A DNA stretch of 64,000 nucleotides from Hymenobacter psoromatis (GCA_001596155.1 CP014771.1:496001-560000); one strand, 5' to 3'. Positions 47,170 to 58,127 are shown, counted from the first letter of the stretch. Notes: generated by a model not told the origin, from the letters alone. Translations and numbers: made by a program.

Positions 47170-50013
47170 TTGAATAAGTTTCTGGTCTTATTCTTTTCCT
47201 TCGGCTACCTGGCCCTGCTCTTCGGCGTAGCCTACGCGGCCGAGCGGCGGTCGGCGGCGCGCAAGAGTCTGGTAGCCAACCCGTATGTGTACGCCCTGAG
47301 CATGGCCGTGTACTGCACGGCCTGGGCCTACTACGGCTCGGTGGGGCGGGCGGCGCACCAGGGGCTCAGCTTCGTGGGCATTTACCTGGGGCCGGCGCTG
47401 CTGGCCCCGGCCTGGTGGCTGGTGCTGCGCAAAATCATCCGGGTGTGCCGGCAGCAGCGGCTCACCTCCATCGCCGATTTTATTTCGGCCCGCTACGGCA
47501 AGAGCGCGGCGCTGGGCGCGCTGGCCACGGCGGGGTGCGTGCTGGGCGTGGTGCCCTACATCGCCCTGCAAATCAAGGCCATCGCCAGCTCCTACGTGGT
47601 GCTGACCGGCGCGGGGAGCAGCCAGGCCAGCGGGCCGGCGCTGTTCACGGCAGGCACGCTGGCGGTGTTCACCATCCTGTTTGGGGTGCGCTCGGTGGAG
47701 GCCACCGAGCGCCACGAGGGCATGGTGCTGGCCGTGGCCCTGGAAAGCCTGGTGAAGCTGCTGGCCTTTTTGCTGGTGGGCCTGTTCGTGACCTACGGCC
47801 TGTTCGGCGGCTTCGCCGACCTCTTCGACCAGGCGGCGGCCGCGCCGGCGTTGCGGCAGCTTTTCACCCTGCGCGGCGCGGGCACGGGCAGCGCCGAGTG
47901 GCTCACGCTGCTCGTGCTCAGCATGTCGGCGGTGCTGCTGCTGCCGCGCCAGTTTCAGGTGGCCGTGGTGGAGAACACCAATGAGGACCACTTGCGCAAA
48001 GCCATGTGGCTGTTTCCGCTTTATTTACTCATTATCAATGTGTTCGTGCTACCCATCGCCTTCGGCGGAATGCTGAAGCTGGGCGGGCGCGGCCTCGATG
48101 CCGACACCTTCGTGCTGGCGCTGCCCCTGGCGGCGGGCCGCCCGTGGCTGGCGCTGCTCACCTACGTGGGGGGCCTGTCGGCGGCCAGCAGCATGATTAT
48201 CGTCGAAACCATTGCCCTGAGCGTGATGCTCAGCAACCACCTGCTCATGCCCTGGCTGGTGCGGGTGCCGGCCGCCCGGCCCGCGGTGCAGGAGCGCTGG
48301 TTTGCCTACCTGCGCCGCGTGGCCCTGCAAAGCCGGCGGCTGGCCGTGGTGGCGGTGCTGGCCCTGGCCTACGGCTACTACGCCGTGGTGGGCCGGCAGC
48401 TGCCGCTGGTCAACACCGGCCTGGTGTCGTTCGCGGCGGTGGCGCAGTTTATGCCCGTGGTGCTGGGCGGCCTCTACTGGAAGGGCGGCACCCGGCGCGG
48501 GGCCACGCTGGGGCTGCTGGTGGGCTTCGGCATCTGGTTTTTTACGCTGGTGCTGCCCACGCTGGTGGGGCCGGGCCGCCTGCCGGCTTCGCTGCTCACC
48601 GAGGGGGTAGGGGGAATAAGCTGGCTGCGGCCGGGCGCGCTCTTTGGCCTCGAAGGGCTCGATTATCTCTCGCACGGCTTGTTCTGGAGCTGGTTTTTTA
48701 ATATTGGGGGCTACGTGGGGCTGTCGTTGGCCGTGCCGCCTACCCCCCTCGAATTGCGCCAGGCCGACGTGTTCGTGGACGTGTTTCAGCGCCGCAGCCT
48801 GGACGAGGAAGTGAGCGGCTGGCCCGGCCGCGCCCCGCTGCCCGACGTGCGCGCCCTGCTGCTGGGCTTCCTGGGAAAAAAGCGCACCAACCAAGCCCTG
48901 CGCGCCTTTGCCGAGCGCTTCCCCGATGCCTTGCCGCCTACCCCCCTTTCGCCCGCGCAAGCGCCCGAAACCCGAAATCAGGAACCCGAAACCAGCAGCC
49001 AGGAACCCGAAACCTGGCACCCCGAACCCGCCGACCCGCGCCTGCTGCTCTACGCCGAAAAGCTACTGGCCGGCACCCTCGGCCCGGCTTCGGCGCGCCT
49101 GCTGCTGGCTTCGGTGGCGGGGGTAGAGGAGGTGAGCTACGGCCAGGTGGTGGGCATTCTGAAAGAAAGCCAGCAACTGCTCGAAGCCAACCGCCAGCTG
49201 CACAAGCAAAGCCGCCAACTCCAGCGCCTCACCGACGAGCTGCGCCAGGCTTACGACCAGCTGCAAGTTCTTGCTATGCAGAAGGATGAGTTTCTGTACA
49301 CCGTGACGCATGAGCTGCGCACGCCGCTCACCAGCATCCGGGCGCTGGCCGAAATCCTGGCCGATAACCCCAATTTAGAAGAAGAAGAGCAACAGCGCTT
49401 CCACCTCACCATCGGCCGTGAAGCCGAGCGCCTGACCCGCCTCATTACACTGGTGCTGGACCTCGAAAAGTACGAAAGCGGCCAGGCCACCCTGAGCCGC
49501 GCCCCGCTGGCGCTGGCCGACGTGGCCCGCGAGGCCGCCGAGGCCGTGGAGCAGCTGGCCCGCGCGCGCGGCATCACGCTGCGCCTCGACGTGCCGGCCG
49601 CCCTACCCCCCCTGCCCGCCGACCACGACCGCCTCATGCAGGTGCTCATCAACCTGCTCTCGAACGCCGTGAAAGCCTGCCCGGACGATGGCACCGGCCG
49701 CATCACTCTGCGGGCCTGGTCCGTTGCCAACGCTTTGATAATGTGCGTGGAAGACAATGGCCACGGCATCGCGCGGCCTGAGCAGCACCTTATTTTCGAC
49801 AAGTTTTTTCAGGCACCCAACCAGACCATGCGCAAGCCCGCCGGCACGGGCCTGGGCCTGGCCATTAGCCGCAACATCGTGGAGCTGCACCGCGGCCGCC
49901 TCTGGGTGGAGAGCGCCCCCGGCCAGGGTGCCCGTTTTTTCGTGGAGCTGCCGCTCGCGGTCCCTACCCCCGCCCGCGCACCAGAACCCTTGGCTGCTGC
50001 GGCCAAGCCATAA
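47170..50013 (+). CDS. Sodium:solute symporter - histidine kinase fusion (CrbS/CbrA-like)
   Basis: A 947-residue sensor with an N-terminal SLC5-type domain (about 1-560, 13 hydrophobic segments, with SMAVYCTAWAYYGSVG and LTSIADFISARYGKSA), a linker containing three degenerate EPET repeats (about 600-620), a coiled-coil/STAC-like stretch (LEANRQLHKQSRQLQRLTDE), and a kinase core: HisKA with His714 in TVTHELRTPLTSI, N-box LINLLSNAVKAC, G1 DNGHGIA and G2 GTGLGLAIS. The start codon is TTG at 47170, because no ATG lies near the first helix; CCCTACCCC touches it. Followed 12 bases later by a receiver gene and then acs, it fits the CrbS/CrbR acetate-sensing type. Confidence 0.88.
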   Translation: MNKFLVLFFSFGYLALLFGVAYAAERRSAARKSLVANPYVYALSMAVYCTAWAYYGSVGRAAHQGLSFVGIYLGPALLAPAWWLVLRKIIRVCRQQRLTSIADFISARYGKSAALGALATAGCVLGVVPYIALQIKAIASSYVVLTGAGSSQASGPALFTAGTLAVFTILFGVRSVEATERHEGMVLAVALESLVKLLAFLLVGLFVTYGLFGGFADLFDQAAAAPALRQLFTLRGAGTGSAEWLTLLVLSMSAVLLLPRQFQVAVVENTNEDHLRKAMWLFPLYLLIINVFVLPIAFGGMLKLGGRGLDADTFVLALPLAAGRPWLALLTYVGGLSAASSMIIVETIALSVMLSNHLLMPWLVRVPAARPAVQERWFAYLRRVALQSRRLAVVAVLALAYGYYAVVGRQLPLVNTGLVSFAAVAQFMPVVLGGLYWKGGTRRGATLGLLVGFGIWFFTLVLPTLVGPGRLPASLLTEGVGGISWLRPGALFGLEGLDYLSHGLFWSWFFNIGGYVGLSLAVPPTPLELRQADVFVDVFQRRSLDEEVSGWPGRAPLPDVRALLLGFLGKKRTNQALRAFAERFPDALPPTPLSPAQAPETRNQEPETSSQEPETWHPEPADPRLLLYAEKLLAGTLGPASARLLLASVAGVEEVSYGQVVGILKESQQLLEANRQLHKQSRQLQRLTDELRQAYDQLQVLAMQKDEFLYTVTHELRTPLTSIRALAEILADNPNLEEEEQQRFHLTIGREAERLTRLITLVLDLEKYESGQATLSRAPLALADVAREAAEAVEQLARARGITLRLDVPAALPPLPADHDRLMQVLINLLSNAVKACPDDGTGRITLRAWSVANALIMCVEDNGHGIARPEQHLIFDKFFQAPNQTMRKPAGTGLGLAISRNIVELHRGRLWVESAPGQGARFFVELPLAVPTPARAPEPLAAAAKP

Positions 50014-50025
50014 GTTGCCTTTACT

Positions 50026-50397
50026 ATGAAAACGCCGCATATCTTACTGGTTGATGATGAGCCAAATATTGTCATGTCCCTGGAGTTTTTGATGCGCAAG
50101 AATGGCTACCAGGTCGGCATTGCGCGCAACGGCACGGAGGCCCTGGCCGCCATCCTCGCCACGCCCTACGACCTGGTGCTGCTCGACGTGATGATGCCCG
50201 ACGTGGACGGCTACCAGGTGTGCCGCCAACTGCGCCAGCGCCCCGACCGCGCGGCCACCAAAGTCATCCTCCTTTCGGCTAAAAGCCAGCCCGCCGACGT
50301 ACAGAAAGGCTACGATGCCGGTGCCGATATGTACGTGCCCAAGCCCTTCAGCACCCGCCAGCTCATGCAAAAAGTGCGCGAGCTGCTGGGGCGGTAG
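50026..50397 (+). CDS. Single-domain response regulator (receiver only)
   Basis: A 123-residue CheY-like receiver. Acidic pair D10/D11 (LLVDDEPN), phosphorylation site Asp54 (LVLLDVMMPD), Ser84 (ILLSAKS) and Lys106 (VPKPF) are all present. There is no output domain, so any effect on transcription must pass through a partner. It lies 12 bases behind the symporter-kinase gene and is its evident partner. Confidence 0.93.
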   Translation: MKTPHILLVDDEPNIVMSLEFLMRKNGYQVGIARNGTEALAAILATPYDLVLLDVMMPDVDGYQVCRQLRQRPDRAATKVILLSAKSQPADVQKGYDAGADMYVPKPFSTRQLMQKVRELLGR

Positions 50398-50413
50398 GGG
50401 GAGTAAAGTCGTC

Positions 50414-50513
50414 TGTCATTGCGAGCCCGCGAAGCAATCGCACCCGCACGACCTCCGCGCCAGTCGTTCATTTATCGTTCTGGTGCGATTGCTTCGCAGG
50501 CTCGCAATGACAA
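50414..50513. repeat. TGTCATTGCGAGC / GAAGCAATCGC inverted repeat
   Basis: Arms TGTCATTGCGAGCCCGCGAA...CAATCGCACC and the complement ending at 50513 pair with one or two mismatches over 33 bases. It shares the core with the inner arms at 10984-11194. It lies between the receiver gene and acs and could attenuate readthrough. Confidence 0.85.
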
Positions 50514-50559
50514 CTGCATTCAGATTTAAATTTTTACACATTTAATTCCCCTTTCAAAT

Positions 50560-52473
<1,914 letters not shown>

Positions 52474-52494
52474 CTGGTTGCCCAGCGAGTGCTA

Positions 52495-52536
52495 AAAAAG
52501 CAGCCTGCCGAACGCTCGTTTAGCAGGCTGCTTTTT
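52495..52536 (+). terminator. Terminator after acs
   Basis: AAAAAGCAGCCTGC (52495-52508) and GCAGGCTGCTTTTT (52523-52536) pair perfectly. The 52537-52660 stretch beyond it holds no gene that I can see. Confidence 0.9.
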
Positions 52537-52797
52537 ACCGTGAAAAACAACTGGCTGCCCTTCCTTTTTCGCGCATCAAGCGGCGTAAGCAGCCGCAAAG
52601 TAGGCAGGTACTAAAATAGGTAGGTACTAAAACGAGTTAGGGAAAATAAATTCTCTGGCTGAGTTCTAGTGCCTGCTACCCCGCCCCTGGGCCGGTTTGC
52701 TAACCGGAGGGGGGGTAGCCGGCGCATTCTGACTATCAACCAGCAGGCGCACCGCCTGCTGGCTGCCCGCGCGCAGGCTCAGCCAGGCGGCCAGGCG

Positions 52798-54084
52798 CTA
52801 CTGCTCGGCAGCGGGGAGCGGGCGGCGGGTGCGCACGGCGACCAGCACGGTGGTATCGGCCCGGAGCGAGTCGGTGGCGGGGCGCACCAGGCGGCTCAGC
52901 CCCAGCTGGCGCACGGTGGGGTGCTCTATCTGCACTTCGCGCAGCAGGGCCGCCGCGCCGGGCAGGCCGGCCGTGAGGCTGTCGGGGTGGGCCAGCAGCT
53001 GCTGCAGCTGCGCCAGGCGGCCTTCGTAACTCACCAGCGTTTGCTCCTGGCGGCTGCGCACATCCTCGAGCACGCTGCTGCGCAGGGCCCGCGTATCGGC
53101 CGAGTCGAGGCGGGCCAGGCCCTGGCGCACGGTTAGAATAGCATCATCCAACCGGTAGCGCGGCAGCTCGGTGCGGGCCTTTTGCAGCTGGGCGGCGGTG
53201 AGGCGCTGGCCAGCCAGCAGCACGTTGATGGTGTACGCACGGGGCTGAATGCGGCTGGTGACGACGAACGTGCCGGGCCGGTTCAGCTGCTCATCCACGA
53301 AGCGCTGGGCGTTGTGGGAGAAGGTGCCGTCGCGCACGATGCCGATGGCCAGGTACACGCTGGGCGCGGCCGTGAGCAGGGCCAGCGCCCAGATAACGAG
53401 CCGCACGCGCCGGGCCCGCCGGTCGCTGTCGAAGGTGTGGCGGGGTAGGGGCAGCACCCGGCACACCAAAAAGGTAGATAGGGCAATAAATACGCAGTTA
53501 ATCGAAAACAAGTACAGCGCCCCGAACAGAAACGACCAGTGCGCCGTGGCCAGCCCGTAGCCGGCCGTGCACAGCGGCGGCATCAGGGCCGTGGCAATGG
53601 CCACGCCGGGAATGGCGTTGCTGTGCTCGCGCCGGGTGAGGGCCACGGCCCCCGCTGCCCCGCCAAACAAGGCAATCAGCACGTCCCAAGTAGTGGGTGT
53701 GGTGCGGGCCAGCAGCTCGGAGCCGGCATCGGTGAGGGGCGTGAGGCGGAAGTAGAGCGCCGACACCAGCAGGCTCAGCAGGCTGGCCGTGAGCAGGCTT
53801 TTGACCCCGCGCTGAATCAGGTCGATTTCCATCGTGGCGGCCCCGTAGCCGATGCCCACGATGGGCCCCATGAGCGGCGAGATGAGCATAGCCCCAATGA
53901 TGACGGCCGTAGAATTAACATTCAGCCCCACCGAAGCCACCAGGATGGCAAAAATCAATACCCACAGATTGGTGCCCCGAAAGGCAATTCCCGCCTCTAC
54001 GTCGGCTCGAATCTCGACTGCCTCCGCCATGTCGTCGGTGAGCAGGAAGCGGGTACGCAGAAAGCGGAGCAGAACGTCGAACAT
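52798..54084 (-). CDS. DUF389 family membrane protein, probably cut short by an amber codon
   Basis: A 428-residue DUF389 (TIGR00341-type) inner-membrane protein: RGTNLWVLIFAILVASVGLN, STAVIIGAMLISPLMGPIVG and TALMPPLCTAGYGLA are the family's helices and loops, six segments in all (about 35-245), with a C-terminal soluble domain. The role of the family is unknown. The frame stops at TAG (52798-52800) after PAAEQ, but without a shift it continues for 43 more sense codons (RLAAWLSLRAGSQQAVRLLV, then a Pro-rich tail) to a second TAG at 52666-52668. That tail looks like genuine family C-terminus, so the first stop is probably a nonsense mutation. Confidence 0.85.
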   Translation of the reverse strand: MFDVLLRFLRTRFLLTDDMAEAVEIRADVEAGIAFRGTNLWVLIFAILVASVGLNVNSTAVIIGAMLISPLMGPIVGIGYGAATMEIDLIQRGVKSLLTASLLSLLVSALYFRLTPLTDAGSELLARTTPTTWDVLIALFGGAAGAVALTRREHSNAIPGVAIATALMPPLCTAGYGLATAHWSFLFGALYLFSINCVFIALSTFLVCRVLPLPRHTFDSDRRARRVRLVIWALALLTAAPSVYLAIGIVRDGTFSHNAQRFVDEQLNRPGTFVVTSRIQPRAYTINVLLAGQRLTAAQLQKARTELPRYRLDDAILTVRQGLARLDSADTRALRSSVLEDVRSRQEQTLVSYEGRLAQLQQLLAHPDSLTAGLPGAAALLREVQIEHPTVRQLGLSRLVRPATDSLRADTTVLVAVRTRRPLPAAEQ

Positions 54085-54220
54085 GGGGTAAGCTGAGAAA
54101 ATGACTCAGGAAATCGCCCCGCCGCGCGGTTGGCAGGCAGCGATACGTGGGCGCAAAGGTGCGGGTAATTTAACCAAAGCTGCCGCCAGCTTCATGCACC
54201 GCTCATTCAATTAGCAACTG

Positions 54221-55273
54221 CTAGTTGGCGCTGGCCAGCTGCGGGTGGGCGGCCACGATGGGCAGCCACGGCCCAAACTTGTGCTGCCGCTCCGAAAAGG
54301 CGTCAGTGTAAGGCCCAAACGGGTGGTCCACCGGCTTGCGGCTGACATCGGGCCAATCGAGGGGGGTAGGCAGGTGGGGGCGGGGCTGCGAGTTGATGAA
54401 GGCCGCCACGTCCCAGGCCTGCTCGTTGGTGAGTTGAGGCTGGTCGAAAGTTGCGCCCAAAGGCATGGCCGCTTTCACGTAGCGCGCCAGGCTGCCCACG
54501 CGAAACAAGCCCGCGCCGTCGTTGTAGCTGTGCGGGCCCCACAGCGGCGGATACTGGTAGCCGCCGCTGGCCAGCGGCTGGCCCTGGCCGGCGGGCCCGT
54601 GGCAGCGCTGGCACTTGCTGGCAAACACGGCCTTGCCAATCACCGGGTCGGCGGCCCGGTCCAGGTAAGGCAGTTTCACGAGGCCCGTGCCATATACCTT
54701 TCTACCCTTCGGAATTCCCTGCCCCAGCCACGTCATATAGGCCACGATGGCGCGCAGCTCGCGGCTGCTATCGGGCAGCACCCGGCCGTTGAGGCTGCGC
54801 GCCAGGCAGTCGTTCACGCGCTTCCCGATGCCTTCTACGGCACCCGAGCGCGCCCGCCGCTTGGGGTAGGTGGCGGCCACGGCCAGGTAGTTGTTGGCGA
54901 AGCCCTGGGTGCCGGCCTGCAGGTGGCAGTTCTGGCAGTTCATGCCGTTGGTGAGGTGCGCCACCGTGCCCTGCGGCCCCAGATACGCCGCCGTGCGGGC
55001 CACCAGCGCCCGCCCGTAGCGGATGGCGCGGCCGGCCGCGGTGTGCGGCAGCCGGGCCGTATCGGGGGCCGGGGTGGCCGGCCGGTGGTAGCTGCCGGGC
55101 GGCGGCGGGCCCAGCTGGGCTTCATCTAGCTGGGCCACGGCCGGCGGCGGGCTGGCGGGCCCGTAAAGCTGAGCGAACACTACCCCCACTACCAGCCCCA
55201 CCACGGCCGTGAGCAGCATCAGCAGCCGGGCCAGCTGCGGCAGGTGGGGCACCGGGTCTTGCGGAGGTTTCAT
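54221..55273 (-). CDS. TsdA-like dihaem c-type cytochrome (thiosulfate dehydrogenase family)
   Basis: A periplasmic dihaem cytochrome of the TsdA family, which oxidises two thiosulfates to tetrathionate or runs in reverse. From MKPPQDP it has 350 residues; an N-terminal helix (LARLLMLLTAVVGLVVGVVF) anchors or exports it. First haem site: MNCQNCHLQAG, second: CQRCHGPAGQG. Between and after them are the family segments GKRVNDCLARSLNGRVLP, YMTWLGQGIPKG, PPLWGPHSYNDGAGLF and AWDVAAFINSQPRPHLP. The frame opens 32 codons upstream without family similarity. It ends the presumed arsR-tauE-yedE-yedE-tsdA operon. Confidence 0.88.
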   Translation of the reverse strand: MKPPQDPVPHLPQLARLLMLLTAVVGLVVGVVFAQLYGPASPPPAVAQLDEAQLGPPPPGSYHRPATPAPDTARLPHTAAGRAIRYGRALVARTAAYLGPQGTVAHLTNGMNCQNCHLQAGTQGFANNYLAVAATYPKRRARSGAVEGIGKRVNDCLARSLNGRVLPDSSRELRAIVAYMTWLGQGIPKGRKVYGTGLVKLPYLDRAADPVIGKAVFASKCQRCHGPAGQGQPLASGGYQYPPLWGPHSYNDGAGLFRVGSLARYVKAAMPLGATFDQPQLTNEQAWDVAAFINSQPRPHLPTPLDWPDVSRKPVDHPFGPYTDAFSERQHKFGPWLPIVAAHPQLASAN

Positions 55274-55307
55274 GCGCTGAGGAGGGTAAGGAGGCGGTCG
55301 GGCAGGC

Positions 55308-55718
55308 TTACAGGGGCAGCTTGTCGCGCAGGGCGCTGTAGGTCCAGGTGCCGGCCAGCGCGGCCACAAGCATCACTGCCGCCCCGCCCACGCCGCTGCC
55401 GAGCTGCGCGAACAAGGGGCCGGGGCAGGCCCCCGTGATGGCCCAGCCCAGCCCGAAAATAATGCCGCCCAGCCAGGTGCCGTGGGTGTACTTTTTATCG
55501 GCGATAACGATGGGCTCCCCCTTAATGGTTTTGATATGAGCACGCTTGATTAGCTGAATCGAAATCAAGCCCACCACAATGGCCGAGCCAATGATGCCGT
55601 ACATATGAAAGCTCTGGAAGCGGAACATCTCCTGAATCCGAAACCAGCTGATAACCTCGCTCTTGGTTAGGATGACGCCGAACAACGTGCCCAGCACCAG
55701 ATACTTAACGTTTTTCAT
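55308..55718 (-). CDS. YeeE/YedE-type sulfur transport half-protein (second half)
   Basis: A 136-residue membrane protein with four hydrophobic segments, corresponding to the C-terminal half of YeeE/YedE (DUF6691-like). The signature ITGACPGPLFAQLGSG (about 96-111) carries the conserved Cys that passes thiosulfate or sulfane sulfur. The ATG at 55718 lies 17 bases after the stop of the first-half gene, so the two surely form one transporter. The longer frame to 55817 overlaps that gene and was rejected. Confidence 0.87.
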   Translation of the reverse strand: MKNVKYLVLGTLFGVILTKSEVISWFRIQEMFRFQSFHMYGIIGSAIVVGLISIQLIKRAHIKTIKGEPIVIADKKYTHGTWLGGIIFGLGWAITGACPGPLFAQLGSGVGGAAVMLVAALAGTWTYSALRDKLPL

Positions 55719-55735
55719 AAAGCCCAAAAGTTCAT

Positions 55736-56296
55736 TTAAAACAGCAGCGGATAAATTACCCAGGTCATGAGCAGCCCACCCACGAAGAAGCCAACCACGG
55801 CCACCAGCGACACCCACTGCAAATTTGAAAGCCCCGAAATGGCGTGGCCCGAGGTGCAGCCCCCGGCGTAGCGCGTGCCAAAGCCCACCAGAAAGCCGCC
55901 CAGCACCAGAAACACCCAGCCCTTCCAGTTGGCCAGGTTGTCGAGCGCAAACAGCTCGCGCGGCAGCAGGCCCGAAAAGTCAGTGAGGTGGAGCTGGGTT
56001 TGGAGGTCGTGCACCGTGGCGGGCGAGATGCCCACCACGGCGGGGTGGCCCAGCACGCGGTAGCCAATAAATCCGCCAATGGTGATGCCGAGCACAAAAA
56101 ACAGGTTCCAGCTTTCGGCCCGCCAGTTATAAGTCAAAAACGGGATGCCGGCCGGCACGCAGGCCGCGCACAGGTGGCGCAGCGAGCTGCTGATGCCCAG
56201 CGCTTTATTACCAGTAAGCAGCAGCGCCGGCACCGTTAGGCCAATGAGCGGCCCGGCCACGTACCAGGGCCAGGGCTGGCGAAGTAAGTCCAACAT
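55736..56296 (-). CDS. YeeE/YedE-type sulfur transport half-protein (first half)
   Basis: A 186-residue inner-membrane protein with about five helices. The conserved Cys motif is in [20 protein letters not shown] (about 147-166), and a second Cys pair is in [12 protein letters not shown]. Together with the downstream half it makes a YeeE-like transporter for thiosulfate or other reduced sulfur. The ATG is touched by CCCTACCCCCCC. A 254-base gap precedes it; it holds a small hairpin (GGCAGCA / TGCTGCC) but no gene. Confidence 0.88.
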   Translation of the reverse strand: MLDLLRQPWPWYVAGPLIGLTVPALLLTGNKALGISSSLRHLCAACVPAGIPFLTYNWRAESWNLFFVLGITIGGFIGYRVLGHPAVVGISPATVHDLQTQLHLTDFSGLLPRELFALDNLANWKGWVFLVLGGFLVGFGTRYAGGCTSGHAISGLSNLQWVSLVAVVGFFVGGLLMTWVIYPLLF

Positions 56297-56550
56297 GGGG
56301 GGGTAGGGATAGGAAAAAATAAAGACTGCCGGGCGGCTGGCGCGCACTTAGTGAGCCGCCTCGGCCAGCTGGCAGCATGGTGCTGCCGGGCAACGTCGTA
56401 GCCGGGCCGCTGGGCGCGCGCCGGGCCTGCCAGCACGATTTCGCGGGCGCAGTCGCTCCGAATGGCGTAGGAAAAACGAGCCAGAGTTTTATCAACAAAC
56501 GGTTGAGTTTTCAGGAAAATAAAAAAAGAGAAAAGTTGAAAATCAAAAGC

Positions 56551-57369
56551 TTAGCCGTGATGAAACAGCAGCTCCTTCGTAAGAATAAACGTGCCCATAG
56601 CCAGCGTAAACCAGCCAAACGCGGGCTTGAGCCTGGCCCCCGGAATGAAACGCGCCAGGTAAGTGCCCAGCACGATGCCGACCAGCGCGAAGGCCAGGAA
56701 GCCCAGCAAAAACGACCACGCGATGGGCGTGCCCGCGCTCAGGTCGCCGGTGAAGCCGATGAGCGAGTTCAGGGCGATGATGGTCAGGGAGGTGCCCACC
56801 GCCAGCTTCATGGGTAGCCGCGCGCCCAGCACCAGCGCCGGAATGATGAGAAAGCCGCCCCCCGCGCCCACGAAGCCCGTGAGCATACCCACCACCAGCC
56901 CAATGCCCAGGATGAGCGGGTAGTTGAAGGCCTGGTTGGAGAGCCGCTCCGCCTCCGGCACCTGGGCGGCCGGCTGGGTGCGAATCATGGAGGTGGCCGC
57001 CCCCACCATCAGCACGGCGAAGGCCACCAGCACCAGCAGGTCTTTGGTAAAAACGAGGCCGCCCACCGTGAACAGCTCGTGCGGAATGGCCGGCAGCAGC
57101 ACCTTGCGCACCAGAAACACGGCCAGCAGCGAAGGAATCAGAAAGACCACGGCCGTTTTCAGCGACACCAGCCCCTTGCGGAAGTAGCCCGAAGCCCCCA
57201 CCACCGAAGTCGAGCCCACCACAAACAGTGAATAGGCCGTGCTCAGCACCGGGTTCACGCCCATTAGGTACACCAGCACCGGCACGGTTAGAATGGACCC
57301 GCCTCCACCCATAATACCCAGCGAAAGGCCGATGAAAATAGCTGCGAAATAGCCAAGATAATGGAGCAT
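56551..57369 (-). CDS. TauE/SafE family sulfite/sulfonate exporter
   Basis: A 272-residue membrane protein with eight helices in two halves, each with the family's Gly-rich entry: IFIGLSLGIMGGGGSILTVP (about 11-30) and GLVVGMLTGFVGAGGGFLII. Members export sulfite, sulfoacetate or similar anions. Sitting between the ArsR-type regulator and the YeeE pair, it probably removes sulfite arising from thiosulfate or sulfane sulfur handling. Confidence 0.9.
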   Translation of the reverse strand: MLHYLGYFAAIFIGLSLGIMGGGGSILTVPVLVYLMGVNPVLSTAYSLFVVGSTSVVGASGYFRKGLVSLKTAVVFLIPSLLAVFLVRKVLLPAIPHELFTVGGLVFTKDLLVLVAFAVLMVGAATSMIRTQPAAQVPEAERLSNQAFNYPLILGIGLVVGMLTGFVGAGGGFLIIPALVLGARLPMKLAVGTSLTIIALNSLIGFTGDLSAGTPIAWSFLLGFLAFALVGIVLGTYLARFIPGARLKPAFGWFTLAMGTFILTKELLFHHG

Positions 57370-57437
57370 GCCGCAAGAAGAAAACGTATGAAGTTATGAA
57401 AATTTGTTCAGGTAGTTGAGCAAAAAAGCGCGTCAGC

Positions 57438-57755
57438 TTACAGAAAAGTGCATCCGGCCAGGCACTGAATCACCTCAATAATTTCCCGCATTTTCAGCGA
57501 ATAATAGCTGTTTTTGCCTTCCCGCGTGCTACTGAGAATGCCCTTGAGCTTCATGACCGCGAGGTGGTGCGAGAGCAGGCTCTGCTCCACGTTCAGCCGC
57601 CCGCTGATTTCCGTCACCGACAGGCTTTCCTGGGCAGCCAGCAGCTGCACGATGGCGATGCGCGTAGGATGGGCCGTGGTCTTGAGCAGAAAAGCCACCT
57701 TCTCCATCTTCTCAGTGGTCAGGTTCAGGTCGGCAGGGGGGGTAGGAGCTGGCAT
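57438..57755 (-). CDS. ArsR family transcriptional regulator
   Basis: A 105-residue winged-helix repressor. The HTH is SVTEISGRLNVEQSLLSHHLAVMK (about 46-69) with the wing STREGKNSYYSL. It ends in CLAGCTFL with Cys98 and Cys102. The classical ELCVCDL metal site is absent from the recognition helix. Two nearby cysteines could sense persulfide or metal; the sulfur genes behind it favour sulfur control, but the spacing differs from the BigR/SqrR pair. It probably represses its own operon. Confidence 0.85.
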   Translation of the reverse strand: MPAPTPPADLNLTTEKMEKVAFLLKTTAHPTRIAIVQLLAAQESLSVTEISGRLNVEQSLLSHHLAVMKLKGILSSTREGKNSYYSLKMREIIEVIQCLAGCTFL

Positions 57756-57962
57756 AATCAGGACAAACGTATGAAAGCTTGTTCATCTGTGCAAGTAGTG
57801 TCCCGGTGGTAGTGCCCCGCGTATCTCAAATACGCAGCCGCTTTGCTTTCGGCACTATCTCCTTCCGGCTGAACCAACTTAACCAAACCACCGCGCCGCC
57901 GCACCCAGAAGAGCGGGGTAGTATATGGATAGAAATGACTGGCCGGGCAGGTTTAGCACGTA

Positions 57963-58127
57963 ATGGCGCAGCCCAGCGTGCCCGACCTCATTCACCTGGG
58001 CGAATTGGCCAACGCCGGCAAGCTCGAAGTGCCAATTGCCACCACCTCCCTGCTGGCTGAGGTAAAAAAGGCCTTTGAGCAGATTGAAACCAAACACACC
58101 ACGGGCAAGGTAGTGACTATGCCGTAA
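57963..58127 (+). pseudogene. 3' remnant of an NADP-dependent alcohol/quinone oxidoreductase
   Basis: A 54-codon stretch ending in TAA reads like the C-terminus of a zinc-type or quinone-oxidoreductase-like alcohol dehydrogenase: VPDLIHLGELANAGKLEVPI, then LAEVKKAFEQIETKHTTGKVV. The upstream reading frame meets a stop three codons before the Met (57954-57956), and 57776-57960 shows no matching N-terminal or Rossmann part. It is a decayed gene tail with a terminator at its end. The 453-base gap 57756-58208 holds nothing else that I can identify. Confidence 0.6.

Noticed and set aside
52669..53136. Plus-strand frame over the end of the DUF389 gene
   Set aside because: Low-complexity shadow of the DUF389 gene and its amber-interrupted tail.
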